Part shown: piece after piece, positions 52,930 to 64,000 of the stretch
Position numbering within the stretch: position 1 is the first letter of the stretch
Layout: each line of letters starts with the position of its first letter
DNA from: Sceloporus undulatus
Lineage: Eukaryota > Chordata > Lepidosauria > Squamata > Phrynosomatidae
DNA: 64,000 nt
Direction of reading: 5' to 3'
Assembly (NCBI RefSeq): GCF_019175285.1
Contig: NC_056527.1
Coordinates: 108,579,129-108,643,128, forward strand
Position numbers and translations under genes: made by a program
Notes under the pieces: generated by a model
Told to the model about the DNA's origin: nothing
Seen by the model: the letters and a program-made list of their open reading frames with translations, nothing else
Database searches by the model: none

Positions 52930-54335
52930 GCCTCAAACAATAAACTGTTCTTCATTGGGAGGTTGGCCCATCTCCCTTATTTTGGATGCCCCTTTCAACA
53001 CCTTCCCAGCATCACAATATTGTTTTTGAAGTATAGTGACCAGAATTATACACAGTATTCCAAATATGACCATGCCATAGACTTTTGAAATCATGGTGAT
53101 ACTGGCAGTTTTGCTTGCAAGACTCTTTCCTAATGACTTATGGCACAGGTGATTTTCCCAGTCACCCCTCCAATAGTCTCTTGGCTCCAGCAGGTATTCA
53201 GAATAATAGGAAATCTCCTTTCTTGGCAAAGTGAGTGAGCCCCTGCCAGTTCCACCAACAAGGTCTTCATTCACCCTATTCTTTCCATGGTGGTTGGAGA
53301 GACAATCTGTGTTAGCTCCAATAGCAAGGTGACCCTGCAGCCCTGCCCTCCCCAGATTGCCCTAGTTCCAACCTTGAAATTGCCATATTCACAATCCTGT
53401 ACCCATCTACTGGATCAACATTTTCAGAAACGTAGTCATCCCGACCACAGGATCTCTTTCCTGGTCAATCAGCAACTCAGATATAATCTGTGTATATCTG
53501 AGGTTAGAGTTCTTTGCCCCAAAACAATTAACTGTTTCCTTACTTACACTGAACTTCATTTACATAATGTTCATCCCTCTGTTTTGGAGAAATTATTTTC
53601 AAGTTCTTCACAGTACCCTTTTGCTCTTCCCCAGGGGTTGGGAAACTTCATTTTTGGACTGCAGTCCCCATCATTGTCCAGTTCCCCAAATGCTTTGTTT
53701 TTACCATCTACAATAATGTTGGTGTCATTCGCAAATCTGGCCATCTCACTGTTCATCCCTAACTCCAGACGGAGTAAGAACAAGTAAAAGCACTAATAAA
53801 ACATCAGTGAGAGATCCCACTGTTTACGTTTCTCTGTGGCAAGAAATGCCCATTTATTCTTATTCATTTGTTTCCATTCTTTAAGGAGGACCTCTGTTCT
53901 CATATGATTGCTGAGTTTACCAGCAGCCTCTAGTAAAGGATTTTGTTAGAAACGTCCTGAAAGGCCAAATGTACACTGTCTACCACATCCTATCTGTCTC
54001 AAAGCAGTTTAAGAATTAATGAAATAGAATTTACCTGTGGAGAGCCCATCTTGATTTTTCTTCAGCGAGACCTGTTCTTCTATAAGCTTGATAATTTCAT
54101 CTTTTAAGAATGCTTTCCACTGGTTTATCTGGAACAGACGTTAAGCTACATGACCTGTAATTTTCTTGCTCTCTGTTGGAAGCCCTTTAAAGCATTGGCA
54201 TTATTACATTTGCCACTTTTCCACCTTCAGGAACAGAAGCTCAGATTCTTCATCTGGCAATACCAAACCTGAGATTTTCCATATGTGAAGAGTGTGTTTA
54301 CCAAGTGCATTCACCAAGATGTGATTATTTAACTA
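52930..54335 (-). mobile_element. Old CR1/L3-like LINE, 3' portion
   Basis: Reverse-strand reading near 52935-53110 gives a piece like GILCIILVTILQKQYCDAGK, the worn end of a CR1/L3-type reverse transcriptase region. The following 1.2 kb, to 54335 (tttccaccttcaggaacag, caataccaaacctgagattt), has the appearance of the upstream part of the same element read backwards. The many stops indicate great age, and the limits are approximate. Confidence 0.5.
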
Positions 54336-55152
54336 ATGCCCATCTGTGCCAAGGAGATGAATGTATACTTAATGAAGAGTTAGCTGCTGCATTCCCTGGG
54401 GGAAGGGAGACATAAAAGTCAATATTAAATGAGACGGAGAGAAGGGAAATAGGAAACCTGAAACAGTGGTTCTTCCTGTCCTGTCTCTTCTACATCAATG
54501 CCCACATTTTACATGAAGGCTATATTCTTCTTGAAGGAAGTGGCAAAGGATGGCAGCTAGCTAATATTTATGCTTTTTAAAAAATTTTAAAACAATTGCC
54601 TCATCCTTGCAGCCAGAATTACCTTCAGGGCAACTAATAAGCCACACATTATCGCACAACAAACAAACAAACAAACAAACAAGAGGAGTCTGTAAAGACA
54701 GCTTAAATAGTACTTGGATGCCAAGTTGCCACTAAAACCATTGTGGCCGGTTAGTATTGGTTCTTCTTGAAATCTCGGGCAAACAGGATGGGTTGAGACT
54801 GGCATCTAAAAGATAGTAAGGATGGCACCAAGTAAATCTTCTTAGAGGTAATTCTGCAGCTGGGACGCGACCACAGAAAGAGCACCATCTCCCTAGTAGC
54901 AGTACTATCTAACTTCTGTAGGTGAAAGATGTCAGAAGATGATCTTACCTGATCTTAACTGATGGGCAAGGTCAGCTGGAAGAAAACAGCTCTTTTCTGG
55001 AGCAATTTTCTCAGGTGCATTTTTTTTCCTTTATGGAGTTTTAAACGGGTTTCATGTGAACACACTGTTACATCAAAATAGACTCTCTCAGTGTAATTTT
55101 AGTTGGACTAAAGGGAATTCCCTAGAGAAAAGTTAGAATGATCTTCCTATAC
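54336..55152. other. Intergenic, no gene
   Basis: (AAAC)n at 54657-54681. No other feature seen. Confidence 0.35.
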
Positions 55153-55504
55153 ACACCAACATTTCACAGATGAAAACTGAGACATGTCTGGCCAGGCCAC
55201 ATCAGAGGGTAGTCAAGGTGGCAAAGGTTATTAATGAGGAAGAACACACAAGTTAGGATATGACGCAGCAGTTTGCTTTTGCCTGAGCTTACTGGGAAGA
55301 GCACGATTTTCTCCTCTCCTCTCCTCTCCTCTTCCCATCTGAGTTAATTGAGTTTAAATTACTGTTGCACTTTGAATTTGGTTTGCAGCCATGAAAGTAA
55401 GCTGAGGACAAGGGGGGAAAGTAGGAGAAGGAAAGAGAATAATACATTTTAAAAAGCAGCTGAGAAAGTGGAAAAGTAGAATCATTTGGGGCTGTTGGAA
55501 GGTA
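55153..55504 (+). mobile_element. Palindromic-ended repeat, CATACCCTCCAACA family, copy 3
   Basis: caccaacatttcacagatga, catcagagggtagtcaaggt, ttaatgaggaagaacacaca, gacgcagcagtttgcttttg, ctgagttaattgagtttaaa, gtttgcagccatgaaagtaa, ending gctgttggaaggtatg, which mirrors the start. (CTCCT)n at 55311-55331 is internal. Confidence 0.6.
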
Positions 55505-56011
55505 TGCCTGTCTTTATAAAGAAATCACAAGAGAATATAATAATTGTTGATACAAACACACAGTACAACTTACAGTACATTCCTTTACGTGTAGGGTCAA
55601 CTTCACCATCCGTACAGCAGACTCAAGTGGCAGGCCAGCCCAGAGACTGCTGTAGATTTCAAGTGTCATGAAAAGGAACTGAATTTTTGGCTGTTTACTT
55701 TGCTGCTATCATTGCATCTTCGCAACATAAAATTGGAAAAATACCTCTGGCATCTTCTACTTTATATGTCAAAATTACACAATTGGTTTAGTATCACTTG
55801 TACCTTGATTTCAATAAAAAGAAGATGTTGATTGCTGGTCTGCCTTGGCAGCAAAATATCTGGGGATTGAGAAGTCAGAAGCATCCCAAGCCCTGAGACT
55901 GAAGGGCCCAAACACTGATACATAGGGGCTTTCCTGGACCCTGATAATTTTGGGAAGAGAAGAGTGGGTTGGTGGACTGCCATTTCCAAACAAATCTATA
56001 GCAGAGCCAGC
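55505..56011. other. Intergenic, no gene
   Basis: Nothing recognised. Confidence 0.3.
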
Positions 56012-56295
56012 AATATACAGGCTGAGTCCTTATGCAGAATTCTGAAATCTGATATACTCCCAAAACCCAGAACTTTTTAAATGGGTGGCTAATATAGCCA
56101 CACCTTTGCTTTTGGATGGTTCAGTGTACACAAACTTTGTTTTATGCACAAGCTTATTTAAAAATATTGTATAAAATTGTTTTCAGGCTATATGTATAAA
56201 ATGGACATGAAATATGAACAAATTTCATGTTTAGACATGGGGTCCCAGCTCCAAGATAGCTCATTATGTACAAATATGCAACTACAGTGATTCTG
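56012..56295. mobile_element. Tigger/pogo-like element (TACAGGTTGAG family), copy 2
   Basis: tacaggctgagtccttatgc, gggtggctaatatagccaca, ggttcagtgtacacaaactt, attatgtacaaatatgcaac: the same order as 39347-39681. The right end is eroded. Confidence 0.65.
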
Positions 56296-56439
56296 AATCA
56301 ACACCTCCATCTCAATTTTGCTGCTGTTTTGATCAAATGCAGTATATCTCACACGTCACCCCCATTCACCAGGTCCCATAGAAAGATGATGAGAGATCTG
56401 ATCATCAGTCTTCCACATTAAATCTGTATTAGGTCACAA

Positions 56440-57413
56440 GTTAGTTTGGAACCATTTTCTAAATGGTGCTCAACAATGGCACCTTTTCATCCTGGAGAGA
56501 AGTGACCAGTGGGGTCCCACAGGGCTCTGTCCTGGGCCCAGTACTATTTAACGTCTTTATCAATGCTTGGATAACAGCATAGTTATCAAATTTGCAGATG
56601 ACACCACATTAGGAGGAGTAGCTAATACTCCAGACAACAGTAGCAAAATTCAAAATTACCTGAATAGACTTGAAAGCTGGGCCCAAGCTAACAAAATGAA
56701 ATTCAACACGGAGAAATGTAAGGTACTGCACTTAGGGCAGAAAAATGAAATGCACAGATATAGGATGGGGGACACCTGGCTTAAGGAGACAACATGTGAA
56801 AGGGATCTTGGAGTCCAAGTAGACCACAAGTGGAACATGAGTCAAGAGTGTGATGCGGCAGCTAAAAAGGCTAATGCAATTTTAGGCTGCATCAATAGAA
56901 GTGTAGTGTCTAGATCAAGGGAAGTAATACTCCCACTCTATTCTGCTCTGGTCAGGCCCCACCTGGAATATTGTGTCCAGTTCCTGGCACCACAATTCAA
57001 AAGGACATTGAGAAAATGGAGCGTGTCCAAAGGAGGGCGACTAAAATGGTGAAGGGTCTGGAAACCATGCCCTATGAGCAACGAGTTAGGGAGCTGGGGA
57101 TGTTTGAAGGGATGTCATATTGAGGAGGGAACAAGCTTGTTTTCTGCTGCTCCAGAGAACAGAACCCGGAACAATGGATGCAAGCTGCAGGAAAAGAGAT
57201 TCCACCTCAACATTAGGAGGAACTTCCTGACAGTAAGGGCTGTTCAACAGTGGAACAAACTCCCTCGGAGTGTAGTGGAGTCTCTCCTTCCTTGGAGGTC
57301 TGCCAGAGGCTGGATGGGGATGCTTTGATTTGGATTTCCTGCATGGGAGGGGTTTGGACTGGATGGCCCTAGTGGTCTCTTCCAACTCTACGATTCTATG
57401 ATTCTCTGAAATA
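56440..57413 (+). mobile_element. CR1 LINE, 3' kilobase with reverse-transcriptase fragment
   Basis: Before the catalytic motif one frame reads [20 protein letters not shown]. After a small deletion and frame change comes IKFADDTTLGG with the FADD active-site box, then KMKFNTEKCKVLHLG, ERDLGVQVDHKW and [16 protein letters not shown]. These are the standard succession of CR1 reverse transcriptase. A later frameshift follows near 57010. The 3' end carries ggtctcttccaactctacga, ttctatgattct, the CR1 terminal repeat. 5' truncated and inactive. Confidence 0.95.
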
Positions 57414-58523
57414 CAACTTGTACATTAAAAAAATAGATTAATGTTATTAAAATATTTATAGCTCTCCTATATCATGGGAACTTAGGCTGAAATACAAACA
57501 AAAAATCAGTTGAAAGAGATGAAAAACAAATTTAAACCAACAAAAGTAATGTATGAGTTTACAAACAAATAATTAAACAGGTCAATAGAACTTAAAATAT
57601 TAAAACAGCTAAAACCAGTCTGCGCAGAAAACAGAGGGAGGTATAATGAGTGTGAAAGATTTTGCCTTTTTAAAACTAGAGATAAACAGGTTATTGGTTG
57701 ATTAGTTGCTTGATTTTTCTGGGTTGTTGGTTATTTTTATTCCAAATCTTCAAGCACAATTATTCTTTAATTACAGTGGGAAAGCCCATTCTGGTGTCTC
57801 CTCCTAAGAGTTTCATTTTTGAGTTTTTCTCTATCTTGATCTCCAAGTAATAATGTTAGGGATTAATCTAATCTAAACCTGAGCCATGCAGCTTCTCAGT
57901 AATTGTGGTTCCAGTTTCTCAGTAATTGTGGCTCCCATTTCTAAAAGATACTTTTATCAGCTCCAGAGCTTGGAACAATTTTTTTTAACTACAACTCCCA
58001 GAATCCCCTAACCATCTCCCCTGGTTGTATGAGGATCCAATGGCAACTGGTTCTCAAGATTTTTCTTTAGCTTTAAAAAATGTGGGAAGAGTTAAAAGGT
58101 GTCAGTTCTTGGCTGATCCATCCACGCTAATCTTCTGACTAGCTGATAAAATCACAATTAATAACATCCCATATGAAATAGAGGAAGGCAGTCGAGCCAA
58201 CGGAAAGGAGTGGAGCGGACATTAAGTGCACCCAATGGTTAGTAATGCTTCCTTAATTGGGGATAGTTTAACAATGAAACCATTTTAAAAACTACACCCA
58301 GATAGGTCAGGAATGCTGCAATATTTTGTGGAATAGTGGCCAATATTCTACATCAGTGACTACGTAACCTCTCCTGGCCCAACACACATACACATGACAG
58401 AAACAGAATTCACCCATGCTCCAATAGCCAGAAGGATAGACCCCCTTCTCTCCAGCCACCTGATGTACATTTGGTTGGGAAGGGCAATTACTGTTGTGGC
58501 AGTACAGTCAAAATTGCGACTCG
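57414..58523. other. Intergenic, possible LINE tail
   Basis: 57440-57660 (tttatagctctcctatatca, aatacaaac, aaacag) looks like a worn L2-type 3' region in minus orientation. The rest is featureless. No gene. Confidence 0.3.
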
Positions 58524-59345
58524 GGCTGCACCTTCACTGCAGAATTAATGCTGTTTGACACCGCATTAACAGCCATGGCTCAACACTATAGAATTCAGAG
58601 GTTTGTAGTTTTGTACTGTCTATTCTCCTCTACGGGTCTGAAACATGGGTCACCTATTGCCAACACCTACGACTCATTGAACGCTTTCATCAGCGCTGTT
58701 TACACACAATTCTAAATATACACTGGACTGACTATGTGACAAATGTTGCTGTCCTTGAACAAGCAGGGATCACCAGCATTGAGGCCATGCTACTGAGGAC
58801 GCAGCTGCGCTGGGCAGGACACGTTTCTAGAATGAAGGACCATCGCCTCCCCAAAATAGTATTCTACGGTGAACTTGCCATGGGTCAGCGTAAGAGGGGC
58901 GCCCCAAAGAAGAGATACAAGGACTCCCTGAAACAACATCTCAGGCTTGGCCAAACTGATCACCAACAGTGGTCTGCCCTGGCCTCGCATCGGGAGGCAT
59001 GGAGACGCACTATCCATGATGCTGCAGCCTTTTTCAAAAGCTCACAGCGAACGAGTCTCAAAGAGAAACGACAACGCAGAAAGAACCACAACCTGGAAAC
59101 ATCACCCAAGGAGACTTTCCGCTGTGCATTCTCCAACCGGACCTGTTTGTCCCGGATTGGCCTTTTTAGTCACCAATGCGCTTGTACAAAGCGTGGGATG
59201 TGTCCTTCCTGAATCTTCGTTCGCGAAGCAAAGCCAGAGTGAGTTTTGTGAGAGATTTAGCTTTCTCTGTCAAAGAGCTTTGATGCCACAACAAACTACA
59301 AACCCCAGGATTCCATAGGATGGAGCCATGGCAATTGAAGCGGTG
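58524..59345. mobile_element. CTGCAGAAATAATG palindromic MITE split by a LINE insertion
   Basis: The left half is 58524-58614 (actgcagaattaatgctgtt, gacaccgcattaacagccat, ggtttgtagttttgt). The right half is 59242-59345 (agttttgtgagagatttagc, ttgatgccacaacaaactac, aaaccccaggattccatagg, gcaattgaagcggtgtcc). agttttgt is duplicated at 58607-58614 and 59242-59249, marking the insertion of the LINE piece between. Confidence 0.8.
58615..59241 (+). mobile_element. Non-LTR retrotransposon 3' fragment (RTE-like)
   Basis: An open frame of 158 codons (58736-59212) reads EAMLLRTQLRWAGHVSRMKD, then LPKIVFYGEL, RGAPKKRYKDSLK, WSALASHREAWRRTIHDAA and a Cys-rich end (CSKRTC-like, HQCACTKRGM). This is the known post-reverse-transcriptase region (LRWAGHV.RM..R.PK...YGEL..G.R..G.P..RYKD) of a group of vertebrate LINEs related to RTE. 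The clade is not certain. The frame is unusually clean for a fragment, so the insertion is young. Confidence 0.75.
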
Positions 59346-59654
59346 TCCCTTGGTATGGTTGGATGACTTTTAAGTTGCATTTATAATCATATCAATGGTA
59401 CCACAATTGTAATATATGAATAGGAAACAGTTGCAAGGCTGTACATCTAACCTACATTATCATAACTGACTAACAGGATGCCATCCCTGATAAACAAACA
59501 CAAATTAAATTAAATAAATCCTCCAAGCATCCCTACTTCTTGTTTCTCAGTGGTCTATTTTTATGTCTATTCTAGCTGCTATCTACACCTGAGTTCATTA
59601 TCAGTTGGAGAATTGTAACTTTTCTTGATGTGCCCTGTATATTCCCTTAGTTAA
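59346..59654. other. Intergenic, no gene
   Basis: Nothing recognised. Confidence 0.3.
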
Positions 59655-60160
59655 AGTGCATCCAACCCACAAAAACAACAACATTTATTTCCCTAACCGC
59701 CTCTCCCCATAGATCGAGGCAGGGAACAACAACAGATTAACAAATACACAACTTCAAGTTAAAAACACAACATCAGTTTAAAAGTACAAAAGAGTCACAT
59801 GCATATTAAGACAATCCACATTTAAAAATTCATAATCTGGATAGGCCGACTGGAAGAGACTGGTTTTTAATGTTGTTTTAAATTTGGACAGTGTATTTAG
59901 CTGTCGAATTACAAGAGATTCTGGAAGCAAACTGAAGGTGTTCATGTTGTTGCCAGTACTACTCAGACATAAACTGGTGCCACTCTGCAAGCCATTGGCT
60001 ACCAGTTTGTCACAGTTTCCAGAAAACTTTGATAATATAATACCATGGCACGAATATGGTGTTGGTCTCTGTCACACTGGGAGGTGAAACTGCACATCTA
60101 CCATCTCAGATAGCTTGAGAAGCACTGCACTAGAGAACTTGGCAAATATCTTACATCTCT
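59655..60160 (-). mobile_element. L2-like LINE 3' region
   Basis: Read backwards, the stretch ctgttgttgttccctgcctc, gatctatggggagaggcggt, tagggaaataaatgttgttg is the 3' end of reptile L2-type elements. The rest to about 60160 (ttaatgttgttttaaatttg, gcactctgcaagccattggc) fits the adjoining non-coding part. Limits uncertain. Confidence 0.45.
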
Positions 60161-60867
60161 TTAAGCAGCATAAGAACAGGAGATTTATCCTACTGTCGTC
60201 CAACTTTCTTCTCTCCTTGATATTTTATCAAATGTAATTCTGCAGAACAATTCATGCAGCTTCCTGACAACTTGAAAATGATTCAGCTTCACTGTGGCGT
60301 CAAAGCTCAACTGTATAGCGTATTTCTATAATCCAAGAAACATATAAGTGGTTTCCACAAGGTCAGGTTGACTTGATTCTGAAAACAAATAAGTACTGCT
60401 GCAGCAGATGGGCCACAGAGGTTTCCTGAAACTTCACTGACTCTTATGTTATTCACCCTATGGATGTAAAATCCTTGGCTATTTCATCTTTACATGCAAG
60501 GATGAGTAATTACAGTTGTTTTCTCAGTACTGCGAGAGAAAACAAATATTCCTCCATGGTATTGTCCCTGTGATAGAACATTTTGAAATGTTGCAGAAAA
60601 ATTATTCTGTTTAATTATTCACATGGTTATCTGCACACACAAAAACTGCTTGGAATAGAAAGGTTTGGGGTTTTTGCAGGGGGGGGGGTATCACACACCT
60701 TTTCCTACTCAGAATAATTCCTCTGCAACACTTTGGGATGTTTGCATATGTAAAGAAAAATGCACAAGATTCTTGCTGTTTTATTATTCTTACCAATGGA
60801 TTTTGTGACTGTCAGGAACTATATTTTTTTGTGCTATGAATGAATAATACTAAACATCATTTCTATG
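60161..60867. other. Intergenic, no gene
   Basis: A short G run at 60680-60689; nothing else recognised. Confidence 0.3.
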
Positions 60868-61080
60868 GTCTAATCTGCACTGCAGAAATAATGCAGTTTG
60901 ACACAGCTTTAACTGCCATGGCTCCATGCTATGAAATTCTGGAATTTGCAGTTTGTTGTGGCACTACAGCTCTCTGAAAGAGAAAGCTAATTATCACCCC
61001 AAACTACAAATCCCAGAATTCTATAGCCTTGAACCCTGGCAAGGTGTCAAACTCATTATTTCTGAAGTGCAGATTAGATC
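60868..61080. mobile_element. CTGCAGAAATAATG palindromic MITE, complete
   Basis: Left GGTCTAATCTGCACTGCAGA and reverse-complemented right GATCTAATCTGCACTTCAGA. Inner arms atgcagtttgacacagcttt / aaggtgtcaaactcattatt. 213 bp. Confidence 0.85.
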
Positions 61081-61458
61081 TATCCTTAATTCAGGCAGTG
61101 CCATCAAAATCACGTCTCCTGCATTCCTTTTTGTCTAACAACAAAGGGAAAACCTCCATTCAACCTTAGCAAATCAAAGAAAGCACATTGAGTGTGAAGA
61201 GAACCATGACTGAAAGGATGAAAGGATTCCTTAGTGCCTTTGGTGGTAGCATCAAAGAAACAACACTTCAATATCCACAATACTTTAAAATCTATAGCAA
61301 CATAACAGCAATATAAGAGCTTGCAAGAACCAATTGCTGGTAATTTTTTTAGTACAGAGAAAATTATCTCGCCTGCCATTCCCCTCATGTTTCCCCTCTG
61401 AGCACCACTCCAATTCTCACAGCAGCTGGAGCTCATGGGGTGATTTTCCAAGCAGCAA

Positions 61459-61669
61459 TACAGTCTGCCCTCCTTATCCACTGATTTTTTATACAAGAAT
61501 TCAAGCATTTGCAGATTGAAAATATTTTTTAAAAATATAAATTCTAAATAGCAAACCTTGATTTTCCATTTTATATAAGGGACACCATTTTGTTATGCCA
61601 TTATATTTAATGGGACTTGAGCATCCACAGATGTTGTTATCCATGGGGAATCCTGGAACCAAACCCAGA
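61459..61669. mobile_element. Tigger/pogo-like MITE, right end cut off
   Basis: TACAGTCTGCCCTCCTTATC ... agaattcaagcatttgcaga ... tgggacttgagcatccacag, atgttgttatccatgggg, then cut at about 61669 where a CR1 fragment begins. Confidence 0.6.
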
Positions 61670-61997
61670 GGGATTTGAAGGGATTTCATATTGAGGAGGG
61701 AGCAAGCTTGTTTTCTGCTGCTCCAGAGAACAAGACCCGGAACAGTGGATACAAGCTACAGGAAAAGAGATTCCAGCTCAACATTAGGAGGAACTTCCTG
61801 ACAGTAAGGGCTATTTGACAGTGGAACACACTCTTTCCTCGGAGTGTAGTGGAGTTTCCAACCTTGGAGGTCTTTAAGCAGAGGCTTGATCCCCTTCTGT
61901 CAGGTATGCTTTGACTGAGATTTCCTGCATGGCACAGGGTTGGACAGGATGGCCCTTGTGGTATCTTCCAACTCTGTGTTTCTATGATTCTATGTAA
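61670..61997 (+). mobile_element. CR1 LINE 3' fragment
   Basis: ggatttcatattgaggaggg, agcaagcttgttttctgctg, ctccagagaacaagacccgg, aacattaggaggaacttcct, ggtatcttccaactctgtgt, ttctatgattctatg. Starts exactly where the preceding MITE breaks off. Confidence 0.9.
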
Positions 61998-63296
61998 TGG
62001 AGTCTTCTTCTTTTCCTACAGCTTTCCACCTTACCAAGCATCATTGCATTTTCTAGTGAGTCATGACTTCTAATCATGTGTGTAAAGTATGGCAGTCACT
62101 CTCAGTTTATCATCTTGATATCTAGAGAGCGTTCTGGCTTGATTAGCTCTTGGACCCATTTATTTGTCTTTTTGGCAGTCAATGGAACCCTCCAGCAGCA
62201 CCAGATTTGGACTACTCTTTTCTCTATATTTTGCAGACACAGACCCTTGATTCTATCTGAATACATCTAACAACTGAATTATATTTTCTATCTGTTGAAG
62301 ATAGGAAGATAAAAGGAATGACAGAGAGACAAAGGAATGCATCTCTGGCTTTCTGATGAAGTTCAGTACATGCACAACCAGTTTTCTGGAAATGCTTCAT
62401 CTTCATCTTCATTCTTGATTTGACACCTGGCAGGACATTGCCAACCATAGCAATTAGCACCAAAGTAGTTTGCTACATGTAACTTGTGTTATTCATTTAT
62501 TCAAGAATGTGTCATCCCAAAAGGAAAATGTCTTTCCTGAGAACAAACAAATAAAAATTAGATTCATTGTAGTTTTCTCACTTGGGTCATTTCTCTGTCC
62601 CAAACATTTGCAACAAAACATTCTGTCCCAAGTGTTTGCAACAAAAGGCAGAGTAGTGGCAGATCTCTTTGGGGAATCTCTTTAGGGGATATATGGCCGA
62701 TGTCTTTAGGGGATACAAAATTCCTGGAGACACAAACATGTGGCTTAGGAGCAACACTTGGAAAAGTTACCTTTTTTGTAACTACAACTCCCAGCTGGTT
62801 CTACTCAGGAGTGCTCCACTACAGTGCTGTGACAGATCTCTCAAACTGGACTTGTCTTTGAGATCGTGCAAAGATACTCCTGCTTTGCCTACCTTGTTCA
62901 CAAGATATGGATGTGATTGTAACTATGATATTTTCAAGAAAAACAAATATTGCCTTCCTGGTCAATAATGAAAGCTCTCCTTTTCATTATTATGGGTAAC
63001 TGATAATCTAGTCCTTTTTCTTCATTATGCAGGGCAGTCTCCTCCAATGTGGTGCTCTCCACGGGTGTTAGACTATAACTCCCATGTTTGCTGCGGATGA
63101 TGGAAAGTGTAATCCACCACACATGAGGATTCAAGGGGAGCAGAATGCTAGTATACGTGTGGACCACAGGTATAAAATGTTTTGAACAAAGCTGACCTTT
63201 CAACTTCAAAACTGAAAAATTGAAGTTCAAAATTGAAGTTGTCTAATTTTGGCCAGTTTGCAGCGGCCTGGGGCCAACTCTAGGGTTCCAGAATGA
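61998..63296. other. Intergenic, no gene
   Basis: 63036-63115 contains the common reptile repeat (ctcctccaatgtggtgctct, ccac, actataactcccatg). Near-duplicate phrases gtcccaaacatttgcaacaa and gtcccaagtgtttgcaacaa at about 62598 and 62624 form a small local tandem repeat. No gene. Confidence 0.35.
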
Positions 63297-63600
63297 GCAG
63301 CATCCACACACTCCGGAATCCTAGAATGTATGGACAGCGCCATCTTTATGCGGTGCCGGACATATGGGGCATGTTTGCATGATGCAAGCACGGTGCTGCA
63401 TCCGCACTTCCGGGTGCCGCACTTGTGTCATGGATGTGTCACTGTGTATCAATGGTGCACTGATGACAGTATCCCTGCATGCCAAGAAGAACCCGATTTT
63501 TTTTTTGTTTTGTTTTCTTTTTGGTCCAGAGGGACGCCACATGGTTTGACAGCTGTGGCGTCCCTCTGGAGGAAAACTGGGCACCTCCAGCCCGCCCCTT
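63297..63600. repeat. GC-rich repeat with strong hairpin, copy 2
   Basis: Hairpin arms at 63524-63541 and 63554-63571 (ccagagggacgccaca and its exact complement, 17 of 18 positions paired over the full arms) with the 12-base loop tggtttgacagc. Upstream phrases gctgcatccgcacttccgg and caatggtgcactgatgac echo copy 1 (20345-20690). Confidence 0.45.
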
Positions 63601-63962
63601 TGTTAGATATGATTGTGACTGAGTTCTGCTACAGTCAGTCAACATTTGTTGCCGTACAGCAGTGGTGAACAAAGTGTGGCCTGTAGAGTGCATGCAGTGC
63701 CTGGATTCAACTTTTGTGATTTATGAAGCAGTCTGCTAATTCCTCAAAGACCTGCAATTCCCTTAGTTGCTTTTTTTAATGTCATGGTTTTCAGTCAATT
63801 TTTGTCCTCAGACTATAAACACATGAAAATACACAAAAATCCTCCCCCCCAACCAAGATCCCAGAACCCCATACTACCTCCCCATTCCCTCTGCTGTCCC
63901 TCTCAAAATGGCTGTTATTTCTTGTTGCAATTTTGAGAAGGACTGCAAAGGAAAATAGAAAT

Positions 63963-64000
63963 ACAGTTGGTTGTCCACATTTACAGATCTGACTTTTAAA
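63963..64000. mobile_element. Start of a Tigger/pogo-like MITE, cut by the window edge
   Basis: tacagttggttgtccacatt, tacagatctgactttt resembles the TACAGT..GCCCTCCATATCCGTGG-type end of the elements at 52489 and 61459. Too short for certainty. Confidence 0.35.

Noticed and set aside
58736-59212. Host gene encoding a 158-residue Arg/Lys-rich protein
   Set aside because: Motifs such as LRWAGHVSRM and RGAPKKRYKD belong to a LINE polyprotein, and the piece is framed by a target-site duplication.

Overview
The window looks like a squamate reptile, most likely a lizard. It carries tRNA-derived SINEs of the Sauria type with (CAA)n tails, CR1, Bov-B, L1-like and L2-like LINE pieces, a 5S-rRNA-derived SINE and very many small palindromic DNA transposons. 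These are mixed as is usual for squamates and unlike mammals or birds. The species cannot be told from this sequence.

Three protein-coding loci are well supported. SPN (leukosialin, CD43) is an intact single-exon reading frame at 11113-12300 on +. A second SPN copy at 27257-27886 on + keeps the signal peptide, mucin stalk and membrane segment, but its reading frame stops directly after the membrane segment. The lost cytoplasmic coding sequence is still visible about 430 bp downstream (28320-28595). The third locus is a 632-codon connexin-family frame on - (36659-38557), with an apparent splice acceptor immediately before its ATG, as in many connexin genes. Its cytoplasmic loop between the second and third membrane segments is about 400 residues, against a few dozen to about 100 in ordinary connexins, and its extracellular cysteine spacing is unusual.

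Layout: 1 to about 18,440 is copy A and about 18,756 to 34,575 is copy B of a large direct tandem duplication, each carrying one SPN gene. Collinear matches run through the whole unit (1~18756, 126~18870, 3230~20709, 4780~21790, 5430~22740, 7160~24180, 10700~26400, 11113~27257, 12900~29435, 13640~30560, 16800~33555, 17640~34200, 18300~34450). Each copy has its own later insertions, and three of these can be checked against an empty site in the other copy. From 34,600 to 36,650 is single-copy AT-rich sequence, followed by the connexin-like gene to about 38,600. The right half (38.6-64 kb) has no gene I can recognise. It is a patchwork of transposons, including two roughly 1.1-1.2 kb non-autonomous DNA transposons with clean ends (44028-45196 and 50221-51343), a CR1 reverse-transcriptase fragment (56440-57413) and a palindromic element split by a LINE insertion (58524-59345).

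The SPN genes (+) and the connexin-like gene (-) are convergent. CD43 is a heavily O-glycosylated leukocyte surface sialomucin and connexins form cell-cell channels. Nothing in the sequence links them functionally. All repeat ends and divergence statements come from reading by eye, so boundaries are good to a few bases only where a target-site duplication is quoted.
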